This document shows positions 1 through 10,889 of a stretch of DNA of 64,000 nt, one piece after another. The first letter of the stretch is position 1, and each line of letters opens with the position of its first letter. The stretch covers positions 5,112,444-5,176,443 of the forward strand of contig CALNVZ010000641.1 of the NCBI GenBank assembly GCA_940671915.1, given 5' to 3'. The notes beneath the pieces were generated by a model, which was not told the DNA's origin, made no database searches, and saw nothing but the letters and a program-made list of their open reading frames with translations. A program made the position numbers and the translations under genes. This DNA is from Paracentrotus lividus. Taxonomy: Eukaryota > Echinodermata > Echinoidea > Camarodonta > Echinidae.

Positions 1-1131
1 AATTTTTCATATTTTACACAAAATCAACGAAAACTATAAATACCAAATAAACGGCAAAATTATAAACTCCGAATCACCGAAGGAAGAAGTGAACTAGGTC
101 AAAGGGTTTTGACGATATCGCGATTTTCAAAATTCTATGTCGATTGAATGATCGCGCATTCTGCTGAAAAAGTCAACAAAACAGTGTGACTTTAATTCCC
201 GCACGGGCGTTTGACAAAGGTTTTATCAAGAAATTCCATCACTCTAAGGAAAGGAGATTACAGCAAATGTAAGTCAATATTTCATAGAATTAGATGATAT
301 TAATATCATCTTACAATTTTGATGATATTATGATTTCCAGACCCTGGTCAGGAAGACCTGATTTTTTGGAACGGACACGCAATTTTTCAATGTTTGGTCA
401 ATAATTTCACAATTCAATACACTGTACCGTGATGACAGATTGATTCTTAAGCAATTTGGGATCCCTCTTTTTGAGTGATGGTGCTATCAGATTTTCAAAA
501 TATTAATTACTTTTTGAGATATCTGGCGTCGTGAATTAAGGTCACGCGCAAATTATGGTCACACCACCATACAGGCTCATCAGTGTTTCCTCTTTTCCAA
601 AAATTTTGGGAAATTTTGATATTTTCAAGGAAATTTTCAGGACAAGAAATAATTCCAGGAAATTTTTGAAGTCATTATTTAGCATAATTTGCCTTATTTT
701 GGAGCTGAAATGTTTTGGCTCGCATTATACGCTCACATTGTTGATTGTGTCCATATTTCAGGAGGTGTGCAGACGAAAAAGTTTTTAGAATTCCTTGATT
801 TCTGGTCACCAGGCATACTTCAAGATTACTTCACCTTTGTTTGAGGTTTATTTTAAAACAAATTTGAAGATTCCAGGAAATGCCACTGTATTCCGGAAAA
901 TTTTGAATCTAGTTTCTGGATTTTTTTTTCTTTTAAAAAGTGAAAACACTGAAGCTTATATACATTGTATGATTTTGTATTTCAATATTGTACCAGGGAA
1001 ATCTGTGTGGTTCTGCACTAGAGATGCATTGTGAATCAAAATTCGTAGTGCATGCTAATGAAGTGATAGTTTGTAAGATTTGAAGAATGAATGAAATGAC
1101 AGGTTTCTGGGAAGATGGTCAGCATGGTTTT
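1..1131. other. Intron sequence without recognisable feature
   Basis: AT-rich sequence upstream of the first visible exon. Open frames here are short and unlike the coiled-coil exons. I see no splice-bounded coding stretch and no clear repeat. It is presumably intron of the same gene, because exon 1 of the window begins in mid-protein. Confidence 0.5.
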
Positions 1132-1222
1132 GCTGTAGCTCAGCTGGTAGTGCACCTGTCTGGTAATCAGGAGGTCTCAGGCTCGAATCCCGATGGAACC
1201 CCATTTTCTTTGCTCATTTTTC
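1132..1222 (+). mobile_element. tRNA-derived SINE copy, forward
   Basis: A tRNA-like head runs from 1132 to about 1203, with an A-box-like TAGCTCAGCTGG and a B-box-like GGCTCGAATCCC. The anticodon arm CCTGT-CTGGTAA-TCAGG would carry GGT (Thr-like). It continues into a non-tRNA tail, CCCATTTTCTTTGCTCATTT. The same tail follows the reverse copy at 1388-1480, which marks a dispersed SINE family and not a single tRNA gene. Confidence 0.8.
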
Positions 1223-1387
1223 AGCTTGTAAGATTGGCGTTTTTCGGAGTCGGTGAGATGATAAAGACGACAGTCCATTCCCATCATAACCAGCACTGAT
1301 ATGTAACGAGATTTTCTTTACAACAAGGCCATTCTCCCAGTGCTGTTTTCAAACATACTATATGCACATGTGTCTGTGTATTTAATG

Positions 1388-1480
1388 AAAAAAATGAGCA
1401 AAGAAATGGGATTCCATCAGGATTCAAAACCGAGATTTCCTGATTGCTAGACAGGCGCTCTACCGACTGAGTTGTGGGAA
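1388..1480 (-). mobile_element. tRNA-derived SINE copy, reverse
   Basis: On the minus strand a tRNA-like head with CAGTCGGTAGAGCGCC and a decayed B box (GGTTTTGAATCC) runs into the tail CCCATTTCTTTGCTCATTTT shared with the copy at 1132-1222. The anticodon position reads AGC (Ala-like), unlike GGT in the other copy. The two copies face each other across about 170 bp. Confidence 0.78.
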
Positions 1481-1674
1481 ACCCTATGACAATGATCGTC
1501 TCAGGATATCCTTCAATGCTCAAGTGGTCAGCAGCTATAGAACCTGACATAAACCAGAAAGTATTTCGTTAAAACAAGGTTTAATTGAATTAATTGGTTT
1601 GGTCCTTACTACCTTGTTATAACAGAAGTGGTTCTACATGTACTTTTATCCATTTCATATGGAGAAAGTATTTA

Positions 1675-2363
1675 TATTTAGATTGAAAGAGAAAAGAGAG
1701 AGTGAGGGATGGAAAGAGAGAGATGAGAAGAGATGGAGAAAGAGAGAGATAGAGAGAAAGGGACAGAGATGAAGAGAGATACAGAAAGAGAGAGATGAAG
1801 ACAGAGATAGAGAGAGAGAGAGACAAAAGACAAAGGGAGAAAGAGACACAAGAGAAAGAGAGAGATAGAGAAGGAGAGAGAGAGAGAGAGAGAGCATTAC
1901 AGAGACGAGAGGAGAGAGAGTAGAGAGAGATGAGATAGAGATAGAGATAGAGATAGAGATAAGAGATAGAGATAGAGAAGAGAAAGAGAAAGAGAAAGAG
2001 AAAGAGATAGAGATAGAGATAGAGATAGAGATAGAGATAGAGATAGAGATAGAGATAGAGATAGAGATAGAGATAGAGATAGAGATAGAGACAGAGAAAG
2101 ATAGAGAGAGGGACAGAGATGAAGAGAGATACAGAAAGAGAGAGAGGTGAAGAGAGAGATAGAGAGAGACGAAAGACAGAGGGAGAAAGAGACAGAAGAG
2201 AAAGAGAGAGATTGAGAAAGAGAGAGATTGAGAAAGAGAGAGAGAGAGAAAGAGAGAGAGAGAAATGGAGAGATATAGAGAGAGACGAAAGACAGAGAGA
2301 GAAAGAGACAGAAGAGATGGAGAGATAGATAGAGAGAGAGAGACGAAAGACCGATGGAGAAAG

Positions 2364-2413
<50 letters not shown>

Positions 2414-2447
2414 GAGACACGGAAGAAGATAGGAAAAGAGATATTGA
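1675..2447. repeat. GA-rich low-complexity tract with GATAGA hexamer array
   Basis: Nearly 800 bp of purine-rich sequence on the + strand made of GAGA, AGAGAC and GATAGA units. A regular GATAGA hexamer array lies at about 1928-2091. On the minus strand it gives a 279-codon Leu/Ser/Tyr-only open frame, which is an artefact of the repeat. Confidence 0.95.
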
Positions 2448-3247
2448 GATACTCATATTTTAAGAAAGATATTGCTAATCATTAATATGGATACTGGTTT
2501 TGAGATGAAAGTTTAATATCATTCTTGTAGTTTAAGAAAATGAGGCATTGATTGTCCTACATTTAGTTTCCATGGCCACTTTTCACAAAATCATTATACA
2601 CGTAAGTACATGTTCATCAAAATATCTTATCGAAAAGTGTGTTCTTTGTGATGTCATCGATCTTGTACTTGTGTCAGTTTCGTGAAATGCTGCCCAGTTT
2701 TGTTTTACTAACAGGTTTCAACCGGAATATTCAATTTAACATCTCATGAAAAGTGTATACAGGAATGATTAATGATTACTTTCTCTGAAAAAGATAGGAA
2801 GTCACTCACTTATAAAATGCAAAGGATATTTACTGTCATTAGCTCCTGTTGTGGAGGAAATAAAATTTATTTTTGGAGGTAACTTAACACTTTATATTGA
2901 ACTCTAAATAAATCTTATTATGCACTAAGTCTGAAAGAAAAATTGAATATAGATAGGGGCGCCTTTCTCAATTTTCCAGGGTCTTTTTCACATGTTGGGT
3001 TTGGAATCCCCCACCTTTGGTTGTAAATTCTACTATATAAAAGGAGAGTGGGTCCTAACTTAAATTATCATCGCAGTTGATTGTAATCACACAAGCTTTT
3101 CTCTATTTAAAAAGTTAACAACTGCACTCAAATCAATTGCAATCGGGCATACGTGTAGGACGTTTACTAGTATCTGAGTTGGGTTTATACATCCATTTTA
3201 TTCATTTTATTGTGGAATGCCATATTTAATTAGGTTTATACATGTAT

Positions 3248-3650
3248 CCACTTGGTCTAACAGCAGTTGGTCCAATTCTCTAGTTGTTTAATATTAAATG
3301 GGGTAAACTTATTTGGTCTATTACAGTTCGGTCTAATCACCACTTGGTCTATCAACCACTTGGTCTATTAACTTGGTCCAAATACCAATTTTTCTAATAA
3401 TCAAATGATCTAATTGCTTTTTCGTCTAATTCCCAAATGACTATTTGGTCTAAGTGACCAAGCGATGTTTTGACCAAGTGGGCATTAGACCAAATGGGTA
3501 TCAGACGAAATGGAATTTCAACAAAATGGTAAATAGGCGAAGTGGCAATTAGACTAAATGGTATTACATGAATCGGTTGTAGACAAAATGGAATTAGACC
3601 ATGTGGGATGAGACCAAACTGCAGTCAAAGTAGGTTTAGACCAAGTGGCA
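3248..3650. repeat. TTGGTCTA-type palindromic repeat element, copy 1 (uninterrupted)
   Basis: The left half is built of loosely periodic CACTTGGTCTAAT-like units, the right half of their reverse complement (TTAGACCAAATGG). The ends CCACTTGGTCTAA and TTTAGACCAAGTGG form terminal inverted repeats. Two more copies, each with an insertion, lie at 53695-54287 and 62601-63224. It lies 28 bp before exon 1 of the window. The mechanism of spread is unknown. Confidence 0.85.
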
Positions 3651-3678
3651 TTTTACCTTTTATTATGACTCCTTACAG

Positions 3679-3828
3679 CTGGAAGAGATGAATGCTGAGT
3701 TTGAATCTCGGATCCAATCTGTTAAAGAGGAGTTGGAAGAGGAACGGAAGAAACAGCTTGGAGCCGTCAAGTCCGTTCATGAGAGAGTCATGGAACAAGA
3801 CGAGGCTGAACATGTACAAACACTACAG
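3679..3828 (+). CDS. AKAP9: AKAP9-like exon 1 of window (50 codons)
   Basis: The acceptor is CTCCTTACAG and the donor CAG|GTAAAAT. It runs from phase 0 to phase 0. The product starts LEEMNAEFESRIQSVKEELE and is continuous charged coiled coil. The coding 3' half is echoed twice in the next intron (3953-4045 and 4166-4223). The start of the protein is upstream of the window, so the ATG at 3688 is internal. Confidence 0.88.
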
Positions 3829-3952
3829 GTAAAATCTCAAGAATATTGGTATAGTTTGTCATATGGCATGGCAGTGAGGGGTGTAGTATATAATATTGCC
3901 CTTGATGCGATCATATGGCCAGAGTAAAAAAGGATATACATGTATTGTGAGA

Positions 3953-4045
3953 TGAGTGGAAGAAGCAGCTAGAATTTGTCAAGTACATTCATGAGAGAGT
4001 CATGGAACAAGACAAGGCTGAACATGTAACATACAAACACTACAG
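3953..4045 (+). pseudogene. Decayed echo of exon 1, copy A
   Basis: It repeats the 3' part of exon 1 (CATGAGAGAGTCATGGAACA) through its donor CTACAG|GTAA and about 45 bp of the following intron (AAGAATATTGGTATAGTTTG). A 5-bp insertion after GAACATGTA shifts the frame and there is no acceptor, so it is unlikely to be an exon. Confidence 0.85.
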
Positions 4046-4165
4046 GTAATACCTAAAGAATATTGGTATAGTTTGTATTGCATGGCAGGATATACAATGT
4101 AGTATATGATATTGGCCATGTAGTATAATATGACCAAACGCTGCGGGGAATGTTGCTCTCGAGGT

Positions 4166-4223
4166 GAAACAAAAGAAACAGCTTGGAGCCGTCAAGTAGG
4201 CTAAACATGTTAGAACCAGCAGA
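4166..4223 (+). pseudogene. Decayed echo of exon 1, copy B
   Basis: The stretch AAGAAACAGCTTGGAGCC GTCAAGT is identical to exon 1. It is followed by a deleted and degraded version of the exon end, and the frame meets TAG almost at once. The preceding intron segment is also related, which implies a tandem unit of roughly 200 bp repeated three times. Confidence 0.75.
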
Positions 4224-4293
4224 GGTGTGATTCAAAGAAAACTGCATGATAATAATGATGCTTCTTTAACATGTATTATGTATTATATATATA

Positions 4294-4525
4294 TGAGGAG
4301 CTTGATTCCAAAAGGGACTAAATCCACTTTTGATGAAAATTGAGTTTAGTACCCATTTTTGAATAAAAGTACTTACGCAAAACCTAAATGGTTAATGCAA
4401 CTTTCAGAAATTGTGACTTTTAATTTTAATTTTCCATAGACGCCTGTACAAAATCTGGCAAAGAAATGCTGCTTACTCTGAAGTTACAAAAGTGGATTTA
4501 GTCCCTTTTGGAATGAAACTCTTCA
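4294..4525. mobile_element. TA-flanked MITE with about 35 bp inverted ends
   Basis: The left end TGAGGAGCTTGATTCCAAAA and the right end, whose reverse complement is TGAAGAGTTTCATTCCAAAA, match over about 35 bp with few mismatches (both continue GGGACTAAATCCACTTTTG). TA dinucleotides at 4292-4293 and 4526-4527 fit a Tc1/mariner-type target duplication. There is no coding content. Confidence 0.8.
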
Positions 4526-5180
4526 TACGTGTATATGTACTGCTTGATCTTTTTAATGTTCATGTTTTTAATGATCTGTGGAAAATAAACTTGAAGTTAA
4601 CTTAAACTTGAACTTATATAGGAAAAAAGAGCCCTAATAGATGGAAAAAGAGCCTTTCCCGCAATTTAACTAAAATAAAAGTAAAGATGAGAGATTATTT
4701 CTTTTACCAGAGTGCCAAAGAAAGTATGTACATGCCCATGCATGTGTTTTAATGTAACCAAACTAAGCACCCATAATGTCCTTTTCCATGACTGAATATA
4801 GCTACTTGAAATTTTGATACAAAATTGTCAGTAAACCTTCAGATGATTTAGGACCAGTCTTAATGAATGCTTAACTAGAATTCGATGCCCATTTCTTCGT
4901 ATTTCCAAGAATTAAACATTGTTCTATCAAGTAGTCAACCTTGTTTGACACCTCGTATTGTAAAAGTCTGAGCAAGAAGAATTGAAAGTATATGGTTTGA
5001 TATAGTTCTAGTAAATTAATGGTGAAAGTGAAACTTGACAAGCAGGAGATAGCTTCTACAAGGAGTCACCTACGGTAGTACATCAGTATATAATTATACC
5101 AGTGATATTTGTCCAATTGTAAAGTGTGTATCACAATTATTATTTCCTAGTCTTCAAACGCTCATAATCTGATAAACCGT

Positions 5181-5410
5181 TCTATTGCTTAACACGTTGG
5201 ATACATGTGCCATGTGTTTTTGCTTTCAGACACACATTTTCCATAAACTCCAGCTTTTGTTTTTAGTCATAGTCAGTTACCTGTACAATAGTGTCACGTC
5301 TTCGTGATCCGACTATTAAGCGTCTATTGCTTAACCCGTTGTACATGATTTGATCTTTGCATATAACAGACATTTTCCATTGACTACAACCGGAGTTATC
5401 TCTGGAGTAG
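5181..5410. repeat. Local tandem duplication in intron 1
   Basis: The segment CTATTGCTTAAC followed by CAGACACACATTTTCCATAA at 5181-5255 recurs at 5323-5400 (CTATTGCTTAACCCGTTG, then CAGACATTTTCCATTGAC). Spacing is about 140 bp. It is non-coding. Confidence 0.65.
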
Positions 5411-5560
5411 TACAGACGCGGATCCAAGATTTCCAATTTGAATTCATTCTGCAGGCCAGATTGTCTAAAGGACAATCGTGGCTCTATTATGATTGCGCAT
5501 GGGCCGATGTTTTTAATTGTGTGATGTCAGGCTGCGTCCGCTACTGTCGTATTCAAAGAC
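5395..5560. repeat. Dispersed repeat shared with 30.4-30.55 kb, copy 1
   Basis: GGATCCAA, then GCAGGCC, GGACAATCGTGGCTCTATTA and TCCGCTACTG occur in the same order and spacing at 30418-30550. The repeat ends just before exon 2. Its family is not recognised. Confidence 0.6.
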
Positions 5561-5593
5561 TTAATTCATTATTTTATTGTGGGGATGTGGCAG

Positions 5594-5737
5594 GAATTGA
5601 AGGACCAACATGAATGGGAGATGGAGGCTCTGAAGGGAGAGCTGGACCTGAGACAGAGAGAGATCTTTGAAGAGATGAAAGCCAAGATGGAAGAGAATCA
5701 CAAGACAGAGAAAGAAGCTATCAGACAACAATGTGAG
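5594..5737 (+). CDS. AKAP9: AKAP9-like exon 2 of window (48 codons)
   Basis: It lies between GGGGATGTGGCAG and GAG|GTAAGAAG, phase 0 to 0. The product begins ELKDQHEWEMEALKGELDLR, a strongly helical coiled coil. The acceptor has a weak pyrimidine tract (TTTATTGTGGGGATGTGGCAG), but the reading frame ends exactly at the donor. The donor is a good GTAAG. Confidence 0.85.
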
Positions 5738-5899
5738 GTAAGAAGTGTTTTACATCAGAATTCTCATTTCTAAAGAAAAAGAAAAGAGAAGCAAAGAGAA
5801 GCAAAAGAAAGAGATTTATTGTGGAGCCCCTGATTGGGGTTGGGCAGCAAAGCCTGCACTTTTGTACATGTAGTTCATTTTTACCAACACTAATTTCAG

Positions 5900-6004
5900 A
5901 CCAAAGCACAGCAAGAAATAAGTTCGATCAAGACCAATCTGGAACAAGTCTACGTGAGCCAGATCGGGTCCCTGAGAGCAAACTTAACCCACAAGATTAC
6001 CTAG
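5900..6004 (+). pseudogene. Upstream echo of exon 3 with intact acceptor and in-frame stop
   Basis: It copies the first part of exon 3 and its acceptor (CTAATTTCAG|ACCAAAGC). The frame reads TKAQQEISSIKTNLEQVYVS and continues for 34 codons before TAG at 6002-6004. Exon 3 has GAGAAGGCC where this copy has run into ATTACCTAG. With a usable acceptor and a stop it could act as a poison exon if a donor exists downstream; otherwise it is a dead copy. Confidence 0.8.
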
Positions 6005-6114
6005 ACCCTTGTGTCTGCAATGATGGAAAATGGAAGAAAAAAAATAAAAGATTATCATTATTATTGTGATTTAGTAGTCTTTATGCCCTTTTATTTAACT
6101 AACACTAATTTCAG

Positions 6115-6337
6115 ACCAAAGCACAGCAAGAAGTGAATTCCATCAAGACCAATTTGGAACAAGTCTACATGAGTCAGATCGAGTCTTTGAGAGCGGATCT
6201 AACGCACGAGAAGGCCCAAGCCCTGAATGAGCTGCGCCAGGCCCTAATGCTGGCTAATGAGGAGGCTATACGTAGGTCTGAGGAGAGCTGGGCAGCCAAG
6301 CTAGAAGAGGAGAGGAAGGAACTTGCCCAGAGAACCG
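6115..6337 (+). CDS. AKAP9: AKAP9-like exon 3 of window
   Basis: The acceptor is CTAATTTCAG and the donor ACCG|GTAAGAAA. It starts in phase 0 and leaves one base, which completes a GAT codon with exon 4. The product is TKAQQEVNSIKTNLEQVYMS followed by an Ala/Leu/Glu-rich helix ending EERKELAQRT. It is echoed upstream (5900) and twice downstream (6511 and 6808). The following intron is about 11.5 kb. Confidence 0.9.
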
Positions 6338-6510
6338 GTAAGAAATTATTTCATTCATTTAATTTAGTATTCAATTGTATTTCATCAAAGACGATAATTC
6401 AATGTATCTTTATAGTCGTCATTCTATAAAGGAGACTGAGAGCAATTTTGCCACAGAGTTAATTTTTAGATTAATGTGTTCCAGTTTTTTTTTTTTTTTT
6501 TTTTTTTAAA

Positions 6511-6614
6511 CTTGAAGAGGAGAGATTGAACTGGCTCAAAGAACCAGTAACCAATTTTTTCATTCTTTTGATGTATTTTTATTCAATTATATTCTAATGT
6601 AAGACAAGAATTTA
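6511..6614 (+). pseudogene. Downstream echo A of exon 3 end
   Basis: CTTGAAGAGGAGAG with GCTCAAAGAACC corresponds to the last 40 bp of exon 3. The donor has drifted to CCA|GTAACC. The following intron sequence (ATTCAATTATATTCTAATGT) matches that after exon 3. A MITE at 6615-6724 interrupts this copy. Confidence 0.78.
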
Positions 6615-6724
6615 GGGTGGTATCTCACTTCGCGGAGATGTCTCAGCGACAATTTATGGAAAAAAAAGTCTGAAGTAGTACCAAATTCGTCTATGAGATG
6701 TCTCCGCGAAATGAGATACCACCC
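6615..6724. mobile_element. GGGTGGTATCTCA MITE, copy 1
   Basis: It is palindromic: the left end GGGTGGTATCTCACTTCGCG and the right end CGCGAAATGAGATACCACCC. TA lies on both sides (6613-6614 and 6725-6726). The related intron copy near 6900 reads AATTTAGTGAAT without the insert, an internal empty site that confirms a TA target. A relative sits at 37195-37378. Confidence 0.87.
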
Positions 6725-6807
6725 TATTAAAGTGATTTGCTACAGACAGAGACCATTTAAAGATTAATTTGTTTCCATGTTTAAAAAAAAAAAAAAAAGA
6801 AAGAAAA

Positions 6808-6990
6808 AAGAAAACAACTTGCCCAAAGAACCGGTAAGATGTTATTTAATTAATTTAATTTATTTTGATCCAATTATATTTCAATGTAAGACAATAATTT
6901 AGTGAATACGATATCATCGTTTTACAAAGGAGCCCCTGAGGCATTTTGACACACAGAGAGACAATTTTCAGATAAACGTGTTTCAATGAT
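6808..6990 (+). pseudogene. Downstream echo B of exon 3 end
   Basis: ACTTGCCCAAAGAACCG|GTAAG repeats the last 25 bp of exon 3 with the donor intact. It is followed by about 150 bp that parallels the intron after exon 3 (CAATTATATTTCAATGTAAG, then a CAGAGAGACAATTTT motif). It is preceded by a poly-A tract and not by an acceptor. Confidence 0.75.
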
Positions 6991-8760
6991 TTATAGTTTT
7001 TTTATTGGTTCATCTTGTCTATTTACTTGGTAGGAAAATACATGCTGGAATTTACTTTTTTATGTTATGACATATGGTACATTCAAATGATTATCTCATC
7101 ATTTGGTATATCTGTACCAAATGCTTTGGTGAGACAAAATTTTCATTAAAAAATGTACATTATTTATGTATGTATATTGCATGGTAATAAAAAGATGCTA
7201 AAATATTTGGATACATTTGTTTATGTAAATTTCTTTTCTCGATGACCGTCCAGGCTCATTAACATATTAGCGCTTCTCTTTTTTCTGTTGTATTTTTAAT
7301 TTATTTGCATTTATGAAATTAATATTTTGGTGTGACATTTTAGGTGCATGTTAATTTTTACATTTATTTTTGAGAAAGTTAGAAAATTACATTTTGTAAC
7401 TGAGTGTATCAAGTCGGCATAACAATCAATCTAAAATCATTTAAATATTGATTACCGAGGAAAATGTCATCTGTTCTATATTTTGTTTTTACCTTTTCAG
7501 TCAATTGATTTAGAAAAAATAAGAAAACTTAAATGTTCTATGAATTAACATCAGACTCTTCTATTACAAAGTGATATAAATATACATGTAACTGTCTCAA
7601 AATTATATTGGCAACAAAGATATGACCTGTAAATGACACTGAGAATATAACATATTGACAAGAGGCGTATCTGATGCCCCTCGGAATGAATAGATCGACC
7701 CAAACATTACTAACCACCAATCAATAGGCCTCGAGTTATCCTTCCTACCAATGCTCATTAGCATAACAAGGGCTATTCTACTATTGCACTCAAGCGGGGA
7801 TGAAAATAACATTGGGATTGGGCTTCACTGTTGGAGGGACACCTGGTGTGTGGTAATCTTTTCATGGTAGAGTAGTCACTGGCAGTTGGTGCATGGCGCC
7901 TTTACAGTGTGCATAGTGTGTGTGTGTGTTTTGACTGTGTGTATAGGCAAGGGCCTACACGCTACCATCAATAATACAAGGGGGGTTGACAATAGACTTT
8001 GGACCTTGTCAATCAACATGCCAAACCACCAATCTCTCTTCCATCTGCAAGCTCAGTCCCACTCATACAATATCACGTTAGATTTTAATTGCTATCGGAC
8101 AGGCAATAGTAATATTATTGCCTGGGGTTATTAGATTTGTTGACTTGCGACCAGGGTTCTAATCAGATTTATGACCTGATCTTAGCAACGAGGACGCCGG
8201 AATCATGATTTAAGTCGGTAAATCCTAGGATTTGCTGAGGACATCTGCTCTCAGTCCTTGCTTGGATATTATTGATTTTTAAACGATTTTGGAATTTCAT
8301 GTGTCGCTGCATGCATGCATAAAGCCTTTCGTAGAAGGCATACATTGTGAGTATATTGTTTACATGACTTTATAATAGTGATGTATACAATTATTGAGTC
8401 TACCCCCTTTTCTAATAGCCTAAATATTGTCCTTTAACTTTTTTTCCTTCAATAGATCTCATTTTTAAAAAATTAAATACATTTATACCTGGAAATACTA
8501 ATATTAAATGTACTTGTTGTTGAACTTCCATTTTGGGACATGAAATATAATACATTGGCTTACTTTATATACTTACTGGTATATTTACTTGGATGTAGAG
8601 ACGTAAAGCTGAAGCTTATTTGCCCCTCGTTATATCTCTTAATTTATTGAATGCTGACCAATGTTTGAAATGGTTTCAAAAGATTGTCCATTAAATGCAG
8701 GTATATGTACCTTAGAAGTAAATGTTATGAATTAAGTTTAAAAGATAGAAAGAAATGGAT
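6991..8760. other. Intron 3, no recognisable gene
   Basis: AT-rich intron. A short TG run lies near 7919-7945. Open frames do not resemble coding sequence, and no splice-bounded exon or clear element was seen. Confidence 0.5.
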
Positions 8761-8764
8761 AAAA

Positions 8765-8840
8765 AGAAATGGATCAAGAGGGAGAGAAAGAGATGAAAAA
8801 ATATGCATACAATTATGGTAAAGGGAGAGATATAGAGAGA

Positions 8841-8897
<57 letters not shown>

Positions 8898-9003
8898 TGA
8901 GAAAGATAGAGAGAGAAAGAGAGCTGGAGATAGAGAGAGAAAGAAAGAGAAAGAGAGCTGGAGAGAGAGAGAGAGAGAGAGAGATAGATAGACAGACAGA
9001 GAT
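8765..9003. repeat. GA-rich microsatellite in intron 3
   Basis: An uninterrupted GAGAGA run lies at about 8851-8894, flanked by imperfect GAGAGA/GAAAGA units and GATAGACAGACAGA. On the minus strand it produces Ser/Leu-only frames of up to 127 codons that are not genes. Confidence 0.95.
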
Positions 9004-9009
9004 GCACAC

Positions 9010-10390
9010 ACACAGATCAGGAGAACAAGATGGAGAAATTGAAACTGATAATACTGGTAGGACCATGTACCGCATGTTGAAAGTGAAATTATAAAGTTGG
9101 TAAACCACTTATTACATTTGAAAATTGGAAAGGAAATTTGTGCATAATTCAGACCGTCATAAAATCAATGCAAACATTGTGTATTTCATTGTCTGAATAT
9201 TGAAACATACACATGTATGTAGACACGAATATGAGAAAAAGATGTATATATCTTTTTAATGTTAAAAAAAGTTATTCACTTTTTAGATCTACAATGTATT
9301 GCCAGATAATATTTAATCTCAAAAGAACTAGTGATGTGATAAGCATAAACCGCAAATACCTTGTACACTGTAAGTATTTTACAATAAAAAATACAATTTT
9401 CAAAGCATTATATGACTCATCACTATTTACATTGTAAGATGTTTTTCTGTAAGATTTCAATTTGAAACATTCAGATCAGACTTTTAACACTTTTCTCATA
9501 ATGTTTGTAACCATATTCAAAGAACATTAATGTATCAGCGTTAAAAGAAATTTGAACATGTTATGCATGACCACCAATATATACAGAATATAAACTGAAG
9601 CCTTGGGTATTGAAATACATGTATAGCTATTTTGTATGCATCTTCCAACATTTCCATTTTGTCAAAATTTGAGAAGTATTGCACTTGAATGATTATGCCT
9701 TTACTCTGCACAAGTTTACATGTACATTGTTATGTACAAGTACCTTTATTTCACTTTCACTTAATTTCTCATTAACGACCCTGTACTTTTATGTACAATG
9801 TGATGTACTGTACTTCAGTATTTGGCCATGAATGATAAAAGCTGGATCTGTAATGATGCACTCAAGCGTTTAATAGTCAATGCTAAATGAGAAACCACTT
9901 CAATGTTGTAATTAGAGAAGTATTCAACCTAGGAAGGGCAGTTCCAAGGTAACGGAGTGACATTCAGAAGCAACATTTCAGCATTCAAACAAGTTTATCA
10001 TCCATACTTTAATCTTTATGTACAAAGAAATGGTTCATGACAAAAGCTGATGGTACCCTCTTTTCAAAATGATAATTTTTTTATAGTGATGCTCTTAATT
10101 AATGGGATATGAATATTCATAATCATGGTTACGGAGTGACGCAAAATGGACATGCATATTTGAGCAGAAAACATTTTGCTTAAACTCTGAAATTTAAATG
10201 GCTCTCACAATTTGGAATTATAAATTGGATTCTATGTTATTCTAGGTATAATATGCCACCTTGCATAAAAAAATTTGGTCGAATATTTGGTTAATTATGA
10301 CTTAAAACTTGAACCCTGAGTGACATCTGGTTTCCCGGGCTTTTTCATGAGGAGAAATGCATTATAAAGAAATATTAATACCAAAGTTTT
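9010..10390. other. Intron 3, no recognisable gene
   Basis: AT-rich sequence with several TACATGTA/ACATGTAC motifs. I found no exon, RNA or clear mobile element. Confidence 0.5.
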
Positions 10391-10393
10391 TTT

Positions 10394-10685
10394 GGAGTAG
10401 TCCATGATAATTACATTAAGCCCAAAAAAATCAGCAAAAAGTGACAAGATATAAGAATAAGAGGCATTTAAAGCCCCATGGTCCCATATGTGCAAAGTTT
10501 GGGTTTGATCAGTTTTTAATATTCAGCGCCAGAATACTGAAACGCAATTTTTTAAAACTAAAATGATTGGTTGTATTGTAAAGACGCCTTTGTGGTAATT
10601 TCAGATCCTAATTTGCATTTTCAAAGGCACAACGCCACATTAAAATTTCAGCTCCATGTCCTGTTTTGCTTGGAATTGCCCCCTA
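10394..10685. repeat. Dispersed intron repeat, copy 1 (mate at 17.3 kb)
   Basis: It starts GGAGTAGTCCATGATAATTA and contains TTTCAGATCCTAATTTGCAT and TTTTCAAAGGCACAACGCCA. The same blocks recur in order and orientation at 17337-17610. It is non-coding and its class is unknown. Confidence 0.82.
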
Positions 10686-10889
10686 ATTAAAGGGATTCAA
10701 TAACTAATTTGGTTATGGTAAGTCTCATATTGTATTATACATTTAGCTACATGTATAGAGAGCATGAATTGTGAAAATTAGAGCAAATGTTTAAAAATTA
10801 TAGAATTCATTAGCAATGTTTTTTCTTTAAGTGGTTGTTGATTGTAACTGACATTTCAATTTCCTTTGTAGTAATCAAATCCTTTAAAA

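Noticed and set aside
1132-1203. Functional tRNA gene
   Set aside because: Weak anticodon stem end, a non-tRNA tail shared with a second copy, and no terminator at the tRNA end. It fits a SINE.
1617-2456. 279-codon minus-strand open frame
   Set aside because: It is made only of Leu, Ser, Tyr and Phe because it reads the complement of a GA/GATAGA microsatellite. No start context or domain.
8712-9108. Minus-strand Ser/Leu-rich open frames of up to 127 codons
   Set aside because: Artefact of the GA microsatellite in intron 3.
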